From the NCBI RefSeq assembly GCF_000421525.1, contig NZ_ATXE01000002.1:434001-498000 (forward strand): a stretch of DNA of 64,000 nt, read 5' to 3'. This DNA is from Aestuariimicrobium kwangyangense DSM 21549 (GTDB taxonomy: Bacteria; Actinomycetota; Actinomycetes; Propionibacteriales; Propionibacteriaceae). Made by a program: the position numbers and the translations under genes. The notes beneath the pieces were generated by a model that had not been told where the DNA came from, made no database searches, and was given only the letters and a program-made list of their open reading frames with translations. Positions within the stretch are counted from its first letter, which is position 1, and each line of letters begins with the position of its first letter. Below, piece after piece: positions 38,632 through 46,624 of this stretch.

Positions 38632-40272
38632 ATGGCACATGTACGAGCGGGCCAACCCGCGACCGAGGCGGACCTGATCAACGTCGATGAGGTGCTGGCC
38701 GCCTACCACGAGCTGGTACCCGACCCGAGCAACCCCGACCAGCGGGTGGTCTTCGGCACCTCCGGGCACCGCGGTTCGAGCCCGGACACCAAGTTCAACG
38801 ACGCCCACATCGCCGCCACAACGCAGGCGATCATCGAGTACCGCGCGGGTCAGGGCACCACCGGACCGCTGTTCATCGGCAAGGACACCCACGCCCTCTC
38901 CCTGCCCGCCTGGACGACCGCCATCGAGGTGCTGGTGGCCAACGGGGTCGCCGTCCTCGCCGAGCGGGAGGACGAGTACACCCCCACCCCGGCCGTCAGC
39001 CGCGCCATCATCCGGTACAACCGCGAACGCCCCGAGGCCCTGGCCGACGGCATCGTGGTCACCCCCAGCCACAACCCTCCGCGTGACGGGGGCTTCAAGT
39101 ACAACCCGCCCAACGGTGGACCGGCCGACTCCGACGCCACGGGCTGGATCGCCGACCGGGCGAACCAGTTGCTGGCCGAGCTGAAGGAGGACGCGGGGGC
39201 GATCGCGCGCACCCCCTACCCCTTGGCCTCGTCCTCGGTGACACGCTACGACTACCGCACGGCCTACGTCGCCGACCTCGCCCAGGCCATCGACTTCGAG
39301 GCCATCCAGAGGTCGGGTCTGCGGATCGGGGCCGACCCGATGGGTGGCGCCTCGGTGCAGTACTGGGGTGCGATCGCCCACACGCACGGGATCAACCTGA
39401 CGGTGATCAACCCCGAGGTCGACCCGACGTGGCGCTTCATGACCCTCGACACCGACGGCAAGATCCGCATGGACTGCTCCTCCCCCAACGCCATGGCCTC
39501 GCTGATCCGCAACCGCACCGCGTTCGACCTGTCGACCGGCAACGACGCGGACGCCGACCGTCACGGCATCGTCACCCCTGACGCCGGACTGATGAATCCC
39601 AACCACTTCCTCGCCGTGGCGATCTGGTACCTGTTCACCCATCGCCCCGGGTGGTCGGCCGACGCCAAAGTGGGCAAGACCTTGGTCAGTTCCTCGATGA
39701 TCGACAAGGTGGCCGCCGAGATCGGACGAGAACTGGTCGAGGTGCCCGTCGGTTTCAAGTGGTTCGTGCCCGGACTGATCTCGGGAGAGATGGGGTTCGG
39801 CGGCGAGGAGTCGGCGGGGGCCTCCTTCCTCGCCATGGACGGCTCCACGTGGACAACCGACAAGGACGGGTTGGTGCTCGACCTGCTGGCCTCCGAGATC
39901 ACTGCGGTCACCGGCCGCACCCCGAGCCAGCACTACGCCGACCTCGAGGCCCGCTACGGTGCCTCGTCCTACGCCCGGGTCGACGCCGACGCCACCCGGG
40001 AGCAGAAGGCGCGCCTGTCGAAGCTCTCCGCCGACGACGTCACCGCCACGGACCTCGCAGGTGAGCCCATCACCGCCGTGCTCACCCACGCACCGGGCAA
40101 CGGGGCGGCCATCGGCGGGATCAAGGTGACCACCGAGCACGCCTGGTTCGCGGCCCGACCCTCCGGCACCGAGGACAAGTACAAGATCTACGCCGAGTCG
40201 CTCAAGAGCCCAGAACACCTCCAGCAGGTGCTGGCCGAGGCCAAGCAGGTGGTCGACGCCGCACTGGCGTGA
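38632..40272 (+). CDS. pgm: Phosphoglucomutase (alpha-D-glucose specific)
   Basis: A 546-residue alpha-phosphohexomutase that interconverts glucose 1-phosphate and glucose 6-phosphate. The phosphoserine is Ser146 in TPSHNPPRDGG, the metal loop is GNDADADRHG, the sugar loop GGEESAGAS and the C-terminal phosphate site ARPSGTEDKYKIYAES. Length and Ser position match the bacterial Pgm (TIGR01132) type rather than ManB. The ATG at 38632 has AAGGA 7 bases upstream. It links free sugars to the glucan pathway encoded nearby. Confidence 0.97.
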   Translation: MAHVRAGQPATEADLINVDEVLAAYHELVPDPSNPDQRVVFGTSGHRGSSPDTKFNDAHIAATTQAIIEYRAGQGTTGPLFIGKDTHALSLPAWTTAIEVLVANGVAVLAEREDEYTPTPAVSRAIIRYNRERPEALADGIVVTPSHNPPRDGGFKYNPPNGGPADSDATGWIADRANQLLAELKEDAGAIARTPYPLASSSVTRYDYRTAYVADLAQAIDFEAIQRSGLRIGADPMGGASVQYWGAIAHTHGINLTVINPEVDPTWRFMTLDTDGKIRMDCSSPNAMASLIRNRTAFDLSTGNDADADRHGIVTPDAGLMNPNHFLAVAIWYLFTHRPGWSADAKVGKTLVSSSMIDKVAAEIGRELVEVPVGFKWFVPGLISGEMGFGGEESAGASFLAMDGSTWTTDKDGLVLDLLASEITAVTGRTPSQHYADLEARYGASSYARVDADATREQKARLSKLSADDVTATDLAGEPITAVLTHAPGNGAAIGGIKVTTEHAWFAARPSGTEDKYKIYAESLKSPEHLQQVLAEAKQVVDAALA

Positions 40273-40299
40273 CCGCCCCTCGGCTCAGTTGCCGTTCGA

Positions 40300-40848
40300 T
40301 CAGTTGCCGTCTTGGGCGTCGTCGTCGGTCTGTCGGCTGAATGAGGCCCGCAGACCGGCCCGCTGGATCGTCCGCTGGATGGTCAGGTCGCGGCCCTCGG
40401 GATCGGGGACGAAGCGGATGTCGCGCAGTCCCTGGTCCTGGGCGGCCGACTCGAAGGTGAAGTGCCCGTAGCCGACCAGCCGGCCCAGGAAGGGCTGGAA
40501 GACCGAGATGTCGAGGATGCGGGTCATCGGCATGGTCGCCAAGTGCTGGCTCAGCACCCCGTGCACCCTGAAGACACGCATGTTGGTCACCACGAACCGG
40601 TCCATGTACTCCACGTGGATCCGGACCAGACAGAACACCAGAAGGGGCACACCGACGACGAACGACAACCAGAACCACGGGCCCAACCAGATCATGGCCA
40701 GGAAGATCGGGATGCAGGCGACCACACCCAGGGTGGGCCCCAGAATGGTCACCCAGTGCTTGGTCACCTCGTCGATCACGTACTCCCCCTCCTGGGTGAG
40801 CAGGTGGCGGTCGATGTCCGGTTCGACGAAACGGGTCAGCAGGCCCAT
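40300..40848 (-). CDS. PH-domain membrane protein (bPH_2)
   Basis: A 182-residue protein: a short N-terminus with a charged EGEYVIDEVTKHW segment, two adjacent hydrophobic helices (residues 35-85) and a bacterial PH-like domain starting YMDRFVVTNMRVFRVHGVLSQ. This matches YdbS/YdbT-type bPH_2 proteins, whose role is unclear. It starts 19 bases after a tiny membrane-protein gene and ends 28 bases from pgm, with which it converges. Confidence 0.85.
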   Translation of the reverse strand: MGLLTRFVEPDIDRHLLTQEGEYVIDEVTKHWVTILGPTLGVVACIPIFLAMIWLGPWFWLSFVVGVPLLVFCLVRIHVEYMDRFVVTNMRVFRVHGVLSQHLATMPMTRILDISVFQPFLGRLVGYGHFTFESAAQDQGLRDIRFVPDPEGRDLTIQRTIQRAGLRASFSRQTDDDAQDGN

Positions 40849-40867
40849 CGCTGCGGCACCGCTGTGA

Positions 40868-41014
40868 TCAGGAGGCCAGGGCGCGGAACAACGTGAAGAT
40901 GCCCCCGAAGAAGTTGCGGACGACGGTGGCGGTCTGCTCCGGCTGCGTGAAGATGTAGTACAGCGCGAAGGCAGCAAGCAGCGCCCACAGGATCTTCTTG
41001 AGCCAGCCTGGCAT
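40868..41014 (-). CDS. Very small membrane protein (48 residues), unknown function
   Basis: A 48-residue reading frame, MPGWLKKILWALLAAFALYY followed by an amphipathic C-terminal half ending FTLFRALAS. One hydrophobic helix spans residues 7-24. AGGAG lies 6 bases before the ATG at 41014, a convincing ribosome site; an ATG at 41020 is too close to it. It sits directly ahead of the PH-domain gene in the same orientation. No family recognised; the start signal and position are the evidence that it is real. Confidence 0.55.
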   Translation of the reverse strand: MPGWLKKILWALLAAFALYYIFTQPEQTATVVRNFFGGIFTLFRALAS

Positions 41015-41205
41015 GGTCATCTCCTAGTGGCGGGGAAGGTCACGGGATCATGGCACACCGAGCGATCGGTCTCCACTCCAGCTCACATGATGCCCGCCGC
41101 GGCTGCCTCCTCGCGGGCGGCGCGCCGGGGGCCAGGCGCAGCAACCGCAATCGGAATGGGCGCCCCGCCCCGACGAGTGGCCATCCGGTTTGGGACGATG
41201 GGCCC

Positions 41206-41679
41206 ATGGAAAACGGCGCACACACCCCAGTCACCCTCCCCCAGGACCTGTTCATCTGCATCGACCACGTCGGTCTGGCCGTGCCCGACCTCGACGAGGC
41301 GATCCGCTTCCACACCGAGGTCTTCGGGTGGCGTCTGCTGCACCGCGAGACCAACGAGGAACAGGGTGTCGAGGAGGCCATGATCGGTACCGGATCGCAG
41401 CTTCCCGAGAGCGCGCAGATCCAGTTGCTGGCTCCTCTGCGCGAGGACTCGGCGATCGGCAAGTTCCTCACCAAGAACGGTCCGGGCATGCAGCAGCTCT
41501 GCTACCGCGTCGCAGATCTCGAGCATGTCTCGGCGGTGCTCCGTGAGCGTGGTGTGCGACTGCTCTACCCCGAGTCGAAGACCGGCACCGGTGGCGCGCG
41601 CATCAACTTCGTGCACCCCAAGGATGCCGGCGGCGTGCTGCTCGAGCTGACCGAACCCCCGGCCGCAGCCGCTCACTGA
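41206..41679 (+). CDS. mce: Methylmalonyl-CoA epimerase
   Basis: A 157-residue vicinal-oxygen-chelate enzyme that interconverts the (S) and (R) forms of methylmalonyl-CoA, between propionyl-CoA metabolism and the B12-dependent mutase. The metal ligands are visible: His21 in FICIDHVGLAV, a second histidine in INFVHPKDAGG and the final glutamate in VLLELTEP. The 'KFLTKNGPGMQQLCYRV' stretch is a family mark. A GACGAT element lies 6 bases before the ATG. In propionic bacteria this step belongs to the Wood-Werkman cycle. Confidence 0.95.
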   Translation: MENGAHTPVTLPQDLFICIDHVGLAVPDLDEAIRFHTEVFGWRLLHRETNEEQGVEEAMIGTGSQLPESAQIQLLAPLREDSAIGKFLTKNGPGMQQLCYRVADLEHVSAVLRERGVRLLYPESKTGTGGARINFVHPKDAGGVLLELTEPPAAAAH

Positions 41680-41712
41680 GCGCCACCCACAATCCGCCAG
41701 AAACCCGCCGAG

Positions 41713-41757
41713 TCGTCCCCGAGCACCCCGCCACTGGCAGGGTAGCCTCGGGGACGA
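41713..41757 (+). terminator. Long hairpin between mce and the Scy-like gene
   Basis: TCGTCCCCGAG at 41713-41723 and its exact complement at 41747-41757 form an 11-base stem; the intervening bases extend it with further pairs (ACCC with GGGT, GCC with GGC). It lies 34 bases past the mce stop. No T run follows, and only 18 bases separate it from the next start codon, so it may instead be a structured leader of the downstream gene. Confidence 0.5.
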
Positions 41758-41775
41758 ACGTGTTCTGGAGGGCTC

Positions 41776-42921
41776 ATGAGCGACAACGACCAACTGCAGG
41801 TGCGTGACCTCGGCGAAGAGACCGGGCTCAACCTGTTCGACGACCAGGCCAGTGCCGCTGGCACCTTCCCGAGCGCCATGATGGGCTACGAACGCCGGGA
41901 GGTCGACCGCTACGTGCGCGAGATCGAGACACAACTGTCGACCCTCAAGCAGCTGGCCCGACAGTTGCGCCGCGAGGTGGCTCTCGCCCACGAGGCCCAC
42001 GGCACCACCGACCTGACGCGGCTCGGGGCACATGCCCAGGGGCTGCTCAAGGCCGCCGAGGCCCAGGCTGCCGACCTGGTCAGCCGGGCGGGACTCGAAG
42101 CCGAACGGATCAAGGAGGAGGGCCGGAGGGTGGCGGCCGACCTGCGCGCCAATGCCCAGGCGGAGGCCGACGACATCCGCGTGGCCGGGCTGGCCAACCT
42201 GCGCAAGCTCCGGTCCGAGCACGAGGCCGTGCACGAGCAGACCCTGCGGCAGGCGAAGTCACAGGCCGCCTCCCTGGTGGCGGCAGCTCGGCGTGAGGCC
42301 GACGGCAAGGTGCACGCCGCCGAGCGCACCGCCGCCTCGCTGATCGAGGCTGCCAAGGCCGAGGGCAGCACGCTTCGTGCCCAGGGTGAGAGGGACGCCG
42401 CTGCGGCGATGCTGCAGGCCCGCAACGACTCAGAACAGCTGATCTCGAAGGCCCAGTCCGACCATCTGGAGGCCAAGGACCGCTCGCAACAGATGTTGGC
42501 CGACGCCACCCGTCACCTGGAGGCGGCCGCGGCGCACCTGACCACCGAGACCGACAACGCGCAGAAACTGCGCAGCGACGCCCTGACCGAGGCCGAGACC
42601 ATCAAGGTCGAGGCGGCTCGCGAGTCGGAGCAGCAGATCGCTGCCGCCCATCGCCAGGCGGCCATGATGAAGGACCGGCTCGAGGAGCAGTTCGCCTGGC
42701 GCAAGGAGCAGTTGGAGCGAGAGGTCGCCACCCTGCTGCAGCGTAAGCAGTCCGTGCTGGCCCAGTTGTCGAACCTTCGCCAGCTGGCAGGTCAGTCGGT
42801 CGGCGACTTCCCCGACGCCGACCCCTTCGAGACTCCCGAGTCCGAACCCACGATGGTCCTCGACCCGAACAATCCCCCCTCCGAACCGGCAGCCTCCTCG
42901 TCCGCGGACCGCAGGGCCTGA
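41776..42921 (+). CDS. DivIVA/Scy-like coiled-coil protein
   Basis: A 381-residue protein with a DivIVA-like N-terminus (GYERREVDRYVREIE, residues 37-51) and an almost continuous Ala/Glu/Arg-rich coiled coil to about residue 345. A short acidic, proline-rich tail follows. It resembles the actinobacterial coiled-coil proteins formerly called 'cellulose-binding', relatives of Streptomyces Scy and FilP that organise the cell pole and polar growth. GGAGG lies 4 bases before the ATG. The neighbours mce and nucS give no functional hint. Confidence 0.82.
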   Translation: MSDNDQLQVRDLGEETGLNLFDDQASAAGTFPSAMMGYERREVDRYVREIETQLSTLKQLARQLRREVALAHEAHGTTDLTRLGAHAQGLLKAAEAQAADLVSRAGLEAERIKEEGRRVAADLRANAQAEADDIRVAGLANLRKLRSEHEAVHEQTLRQAKSQAASLVAAARREADGKVHAAERTAASLIEAAKAEGSTLRAQGERDAAAAMLQARNDSEQLISKAQSDHLEAKDRSQQMLADATRHLEAAAAHLTTETDNAQKLRSDALTEAETIKVEAARESEQQIAAAHRQAAMMKDRLEEQFAWRKEQLEREVATLLQRKQSVLAQLSNLRQLAGQSVGDFPDADPFETPESEPTMVLDPNNPPSEPAASSSADRRA

Positions 42922-42935
42922 TCGGGCGAATCGGC

Positions 42936-43646
42936 TCAGAACAGTCGGTCCTCGGCGTGGTCGAGTCCACGCAGGGCGTCGTAGTCGACGGTGACGCAGG
43001 CGATGCCACGGTCGGTGGCCAGGGTCTTCGCCTGTGGTTTGATCTGCTGGGCGCAGAAGACGCCGCTGACCTGCCCCAGCAGGGGGTCGCGGTTCATCAG
43101 TTCGAGATAGCGGGTCAACTGCTCGACGCCGTCGATCTCGCCCCGGCGCTTCACCTCGACGGCCACATAGGCACCCCGGTCGTCGCGCAGCAGCAGGTCG
43201 ACGGGGCCGATGGGCGTCATGTACTCCCGCTGCACGAGGGTGTACCCCCTCCCGAAGGTCGCCGGGTTCTCGGCCAGCAACGCCTGCAGGTGCGCCTCGA
43301 CCCCGTCCTTCTGCAGCCCGGGGTCGACGCCCAACTCGTGACTCGAGTCGTGGAAGACCTCGCCCAGAGAGATCTGCAGGGTGTCACCGTTCTTGCCCTC
43401 GACCACCCAGACCCGGGTGATCCTCGGATCGACGTCGACGGTGGCTGCAGCCTCGTCGGGCTCCGGCTCGCGTTCGACCAAGGTGCACGGAGGGCTCATC
43501 CAGTTGAGCGGTTTGTAGGCCCGGTCGTCGGCGTGGATCGAGACCGAGTTGTCGGCCTTCACCAGGATCAACCGCTTGGCCATCGGCAGATGGGCGGTCA
43601 GCCGGCCCGCGTAATCGACCTGACACTCCGCTATCACCATTCGCAC
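42936..43646 (-). CDS. nucS: Mismatch-specific endonuclease NucS (EndoMS)
   Basis: A 236-residue nuclease that starts the non-canonical mismatch repair used by actinobacteria lacking MutS/MutL. The N-terminal DNA-binding domain opens [20 protein letters not shown]. The RecB-like nuclease core has Asp150 in PVDLLL and Glu164/Lys166 in VEVKRRGE. The last residues EDRLF match a sliding-clamp-binding tail. The GTG at 43646 gives the family N-terminus and has a TAAGGT box 6 bases upstream. It converges on the Scy-like gene. Confidence 0.96.
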   Translation of the reverse strand: MRMVIAECQVDYAGRLTAHLPMAKRLILVKADNSVSIHADDRAYKPLNWMSPPCTLVEREPEPDEAAATVDVDPRITRVWVVEGKNGDTLQISLGEVFHDSSHELGVDPGLQKDGVEAHLQALLAENPATFGRGYTLVQREYMTPIGPVDLLLRDDRGAYVAVEVKRRGEIDGVEQLTRYLELMNRDPLLGQVSGVFCAQQIKPQAKTLATDRGIACVTVDYDALRGLDHAEDRLF

Positions 43647-43652
43647 GCCGAC

Positions 43653-43658
43653 ACCTTA
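43653..43658 (-). promoter_or_regulatory. -10 box TAAGGT of nucS (leaderless)
   Basis: TAAGGT is followed by 6 bases and the GTG of nucS. It is 12 bases from the oppositely facing TAGGCT box, so the two promoters share the DNA where -35 elements would lie. Confidence 0.55.
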
Positions 43659-43670
43659 GCGAACCGACGC

Positions 43671-43676
43671 TAGGCT
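43671..43676 (+). promoter_or_regulatory. -10 box TAGGCT of the zinc-ribbon gene (leaderless)
   Basis: TAGGCT fits TAnnnT and lies 6 bases before the GTG at 43683. Paired with the nucS box on the other strand. Confidence 0.5.
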
Positions 43677-43682
43677 GGTCGG

Positions 43683-43958
43683 GTGGCACGACGAGTCAGC
43701 AAACATCAGCGGGCGCATCGTCCCTTGTCAACCGGGAGTCTGGCGAGCGTGGTCGAGAAATCTGACGGCCGCTGGATCGTCCGCACCGTGACCGGCACCG
43801 CCGCACAGAAGACCTACACCTGCCCCGGCTGCCACCGCACCATCCCGGCTGGCACCGCCCACGTCGTGGCCTGGCCCGCCGAACCGGACTGGGGTGTCGA
43901 GCGCGCCTCCGACGTCCGGCGCCACTGGCACGGGCACTGCTGGACCACCAGGCACTGA
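43683..43958 (+). CDS. Small zinc-ribbon-like protein, unknown function
   Basis: A 91-residue basic protein with CPGC at residues 47-50 and a late HWHGHCW cluster, together a plausible zinc site. Similar short actinobacterial proteins are often labelled 'ATP/GTP-binding', but no P-loop is visible here, so I do not use that name. The GTG start has a -10 box 6 bases upstream. The gene is divergent from nucS and ends 6 bases before the hydrolase gene. Confidence 0.75.
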   Translation: MARRVSKHQRAHRPLSTGSLASVVEKSDGRWIVRTVTGTAAQKTYTCPGCHRTIPAGTAHVVAWPAEPDWGVERASDVRRHWHGHCWTTRH

Positions 43959-43964
43959 GTCGCC

Positions 43965-44786
43965 GTGAGCCAACCGATCCACGCCCTGCACCACGGCTCC
44001 GGCCCCCGACAGGTGGTTTTCCTGCATGGCCTCTTCGGGCAGGGGAAGAACTTCTCGACCGTCGCCAAGGCCCTGGCCGACGAGCTGGGTGACGTCACGG
44101 TCCACCTGCTCGACCTGCCCAACCACGGCCATTCAGCGTGGACCGTCGATCTCTCCTACCCCCAGCTGGCCGACCAGATCGCCACGTGGATGCACACGCA
44201 CACCGGCTCGGTCGCCCGTGGACGAGGAGCGACCCTGCTGGGCCATTCCATGGGTGGCAAGGTGGCGATGCTGGTGGCCCTGCGGCACCCGGAACTCGTC
44301 CAGCGGCTCGTCGTCGCCGACATCTCACCGGGCCAGTCGACGGGGGTCAGCGCGTTCGCCCCCTACATCGAGGCGATGCGGGCCATCGACCTCGAACGGC
44401 TCACCGCCCGCAGTCAGGCCGACGAGGCCCTGCGCTCGGCCGTGCCGTCGGCGACGGTGCGGGGGTTCCTGCTGCAGAACCTGCGCCGCATCCCCGGCGA
44501 CCACGGTCCCGCCCAGTGGCGGTGGCAGATGAACCTCGACCTGCTGGCGGAACAGTTGCCCGCGATCGGGGGCTGGCCCGACGAAGAGTTCACACCGTGG
44601 CCGGGCCCTGTTCTCTGGTTGGCCGGGCAGGACTCCGACTACATCACCGATGCCGACCGGCCGCTGATGCGCAGTCTCTTCCCGCAGGTGCGGTTGGTCA
44701 CCATCAAGAACGCGGGCCACTGGGTGCACGCCGAGCAGCCAGCCGCCTTCGTGGCGGTGGTGAAGGCCTTCCTCAGCCCAGCGTGA
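43965..44786 (+). CDS. Alpha/beta hydrolase
   Basis: A 273-residue alpha/beta-hydrolase. Motifs are VVFLHGLFGQGKNFSTVA (oxyanion loop), LLDLPNHGHS, the nucleophile elbow LLGHSMGGKVAM, an Asp in LWLAGQDSDYI and the final His in NAGHWVHAEQP. The pattern is closest to YbfF-like esterases; substrate unknown. It follows the zinc-ribbon gene by 6 bases and its end overlaps the convergent cyclophilin gene by 14 bases. Confidence 0.9.
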   Translation: MSQPIHALHHGSGPRQVVFLHGLFGQGKNFSTVAKALADELGDVTVHLLDLPNHGHSAWTVDLSYPQLADQIATWMHTHTGSVARGRGATLLGHSMGGKVAMLVALRHPELVQRLVVADISPGQSTGVSAFAPYIEAMRAIDLERLTARSQADEALRSAVPSATVRGFLLQNLRRIPGDHGPAQWRWQMNLDLLAEQLPAIGGWPDEEFTPWPGPVLWLAGQDSDYITDADRPLMRSLFPQVRLVTIKNAGHWVHAEQPAAFVAVVKAFLSPA

Positions 44787-45444
44787 CCGACGTGATCGAG
44801 GCGTCGGCGATCGGCGAGACCCCATCGGTGCCGTCGACACCTTGGGAGGCGATCGAGGCCACCACGTTCAGCGACGCATCGTCCAGATGCCCGAAGACGG
44901 TGTAGTTCGGGTCGAGCGGGCTGTCCTGCCAGACCAGGAAGAACTGGGAGCCGTTGGTGTCGGGTCCGGCGTTGGCCATCGCCACCGTGCCCCGCGGGTA
45001 GGTCTCCTTGCCCGTCAGTTCGTCGGCGAAGGAGTACCCGGGGCCACCGGTGCCGGTGGCGCTGGGGTCACCGCACTGCAGGATGAAGATGCCGGTGTCG
45101 ACCAGTCGGTGGCACGTGGTGTGGTCGAAGAACTGCTGGGCGGCCAAAGACTCGAAGTTGTGGACGGTACAAGGCGTCTTGGCTCGATCCATCGTGATGG
45201 TCACCGTGCCGGCGGCCATCTTCAGGGTCGCCGTGACGGTGCCCGTGGTGGGCACCCGATCGGTGCTGGGCGGGTCGACCGGACGAGCCGGTTCGCGTCC
45301 ACCCACCGGGTAGGCGCACCGGGGCTGCTTCCCCGAGGCGACGGTCGCGGGATCGTCGGCTGCGGAGGGTGAACCGCTGCAGCCTGCGGCGACCAGTGCC
45401 AGCGCAGCCATCAGCAGGGTCAAGGAGCGGGGGGAGGAAGCCAC
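44773..45444 (-). CDS. Cyclophilin-type peptidyl-prolyl isomerase, lipoprotein
   Basis: A 223-residue exported protein: a hydrophobic signal (SLTLLMAALALVAAGC) with a lipobox cysteine, a Ser/Ala-rich linker, then a cyclophilin domain. Domain marks are FFDHTTCHRLVDTGIFILQCGDP and AMANAGPDTNGSQFFLVW. It should sit on the outer face of the membrane and assist folding of exported proteins. Cysteines in TPCTVHNF and HTTCHRLV are unusual additions. Starts at 45444 or GTG 45459 are both possible; the former gives a standard signal length. Confidence 0.88.
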   Translation of the reverse strand: MASSPRSLTLLMAALALVAAGCSGSPSAADDPATVASGKQPRCAYPVGGREPARPVDPPSTDRVPTTGTVTATLKMAAGTVTITMDRAKTPCTVHNFESLAAQQFFDHTTCHRLVDTGIFILQCGDPSATGTGGPGYSFADELTGKETYPRGTVAMANAGPDTNGSQFFLVWQDSPLDPNYTVFGHLDDASLNVVASIASQGVDGTDGVSPIADASITSVTLG

Positions 45445-45459
45445 TGCTCCACTGTTCAC

Positions 45460-45465
45460 TAGGGT
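45460..45465 (+). promoter_or_regulatory. -10 box TAGGGT of the cobalamin adenosyltransferase gene (leaderless)
   Basis: TAGGGT is followed by 6 bases and the ATG at 45472. The GGTGGG within it could also act as a weak ribosome site on a longer transcript. Confidence 0.45.
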
Positions 45466-45471
45466 GGGTAC

Positions 45472-46086
45472 ATGGTCAATCTGACACGCATCTACACCCG
45501 CACCGGCGACGCCGGTCAGACTCGGTTGAGTGACAACTCGGTCGCGTCCAAGACCGATCTGCGGGTTGCCGCCTACGGTCACGTCGACGAGGCCAACTCG
45601 CTGCTGGGGGTGGTGCTGGCCGCCGCCGACCTCCCCGAGGCCGTGGCGGGCGTGCTGACGCTCATCCAGAACGAACTCTTCGACGTCGGCGCCGACCTGT
45701 CCACGCCCATCCAGCAGTCACCGCCGTGGCCGCCGCTGCGCATCGAGCAGGAGTCGATCGACCGACTCGAGGCGTGGTGCGACGAGTTCTCCGAACCGCT
45801 GCCGAACCTTCGCTCGTTCATCCTGCCCAGCGGGTCGCCTGCGGGCGCGCAGTTGCACGTGGCCCGCACGGTCGTGCGTCGGGCCGAGCGCGCCGGATGG
45901 CAGGCAGCCGAGGCCCACGGCCTCGAGACAGATGGTGGGCTGCACGTGCTGGCGTTGACCTACCTCAACCGGCTCTCCGACCTGCTGTTCATCCTGAGTC
46001 GGTCGGTCACCACCGAGTCCGGAGCGCACCCCGAGCGCGAGGTCTTGTGGGTGCCCGGAGGCGACCGTCCGCGTCCCGAACGCTGA
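45472..46086 (+). CDS. Cob(I)yrinic acid a,c-diamide/cobalamin adenosyltransferase, PduO type
   Basis: A 204-residue enzyme that adds the adenosyl group of ATP to cob(I)alamin to give coenzyme B12. Conserved parts are the N-terminal IYTRTGDAGQTRL ATP loop, AYGHVDEANSLLG, and RTVVRRAERAGW (the RRAER motif of PduO enzymes). Its product is the cofactor of methylmalonyl-CoA mutase, the partner of the epimerase found 4 kb away. The same gene follows the atp-DUF2550 block in mycobacteria. Converges on the DUF2550 gene. Confidence 0.94.
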   Translation: MVNLTRIYTRTGDAGQTRLSDNSVASKTDLRVAAYGHVDEANSLLGVVLAAADLPEAVAGVLTLIQNELFDVGADLSTPIQQSPPWPPLRIEQESIDRLEAWCDEFSEPLPNLRSFILPSGSPAGAQLHVARTVVRRAERAGWQAAEAHGLETDGGLHVLALTYLNRLSDLLFILSRSVTTESGAHPEREVLWVPGGDRPRPER

Positions 46087-46089
46087 GCC

Positions 46090-46536
46090 CTACTCCAGTC
46101 CGGGGTAGCGCAGACCCCCCGGGGGGGCGGCCTCGAGCCAGCTGAGCAGGCCCATCAGCGAGGCGGGGGTCATCGCCAACTGGTGGGACTGGTCGGGGCG
46201 AGTGCTGCGCAGGGTGACCACCACGTCATGGCTGAACAACTGGATCGCCTCCGAGACGTCTGGCTCCCGCTGTGACTCGAATGTCGTCTCGGTCCGGTCC
46301 AGGGTCAGCGCCGGACGAAGGCTGACACCCAGCGCCGGGTACCACTGGAGCGTGTTTCCCTCGTAGCGGGCCAGACCCAGGGCCCACCGATGACTCTGGC
46401 CCCTGGCCAGGGAACAGTCGAACAGACCGCCTCGACCGGTCAGCCAGCGGCGCCGGACGAACAGCCAGACCAGCGGGAGCACCACGATCACGAAGACCGC
46501 GAGAGCGATCTCGACCGGAAGCTCCCACTCGTTCAT
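46090..46536 (-). CDS. DUF2550 family membrane-anchored protein
   Basis: A 148-residue protein with one N-terminal helix (ALAVFVIVVLPLVWLFV) and a cytoplasmic beta-rich domain. It matches the DUF2550 family, conserved right after atpC in actinobacteria; function unknown. ATG start at 46536. A strong hairpin separates it from atpC, so it is not simply the last gene of the ATP synthase operon. Confidence 0.85.
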   Translation of the reverse strand: MNEWELPVEIALAVFVIVVLPLVWLFVRRRWLTGRGGLFDCSLARGQSHRWALGLARYEGNTLQWYPALGVSLRPALTLDRTETTFESQREPDVSEAIQLFSHDVVVTLRSTRPDQSHQLAMTPASLMGLLSWLEAAPPGGLRYPGLE

Positions 46537-46559
46537 GTTCAGAAGATAGCCAACGGCGA

Positions 46560-46597
46560 AGGCCCCGTCACATCGCGCTCGGATGTGGACGGGGCCT
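46560..46597 (-). terminator. Terminator after the ATP synthase operon
   Basis: AGGCCCCGTC (46560-46569) pairs with 46588-46597; after one bulged base five more pairs (ACATC with GATGT) extend the stem around a 7-base loop. It lies 28 bases past the atpC stop and before DUF2550. No long T run. Confidence 0.7.
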
Positions 46598-46624
46598 CCG
46601 TGTCAGCGGGGGTCATACGTGGCC

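Noticed and set aside
38533-40218. A 561-codon frame antisense to pgm
   Set aside because: Pgm is complete with all active-site motifs; the mirror frame has no start signal or domain.
41015-41205. A gene upstream of mce in the 190-base divergent gap
   Set aside because: The frame that stays open ahead of mce is Arg/Gly-rich without a ribosome site or family similarity; the gap more likely holds the two divergent promoters.
43683-43958. 'ATP/GTP-binding protein' label for the zinc-ribbon gene
   Set aside because: No P-loop or other nucleotide-binding motif is present in its 91 residues.
46110-46128. C-run/G-run palindrome near the end of the DUF2550 gene
   Set aside because: It has no loop and lies within the codons for a Pro-Pro-Gly-Gly stretch, so it is more simply coding sequence.
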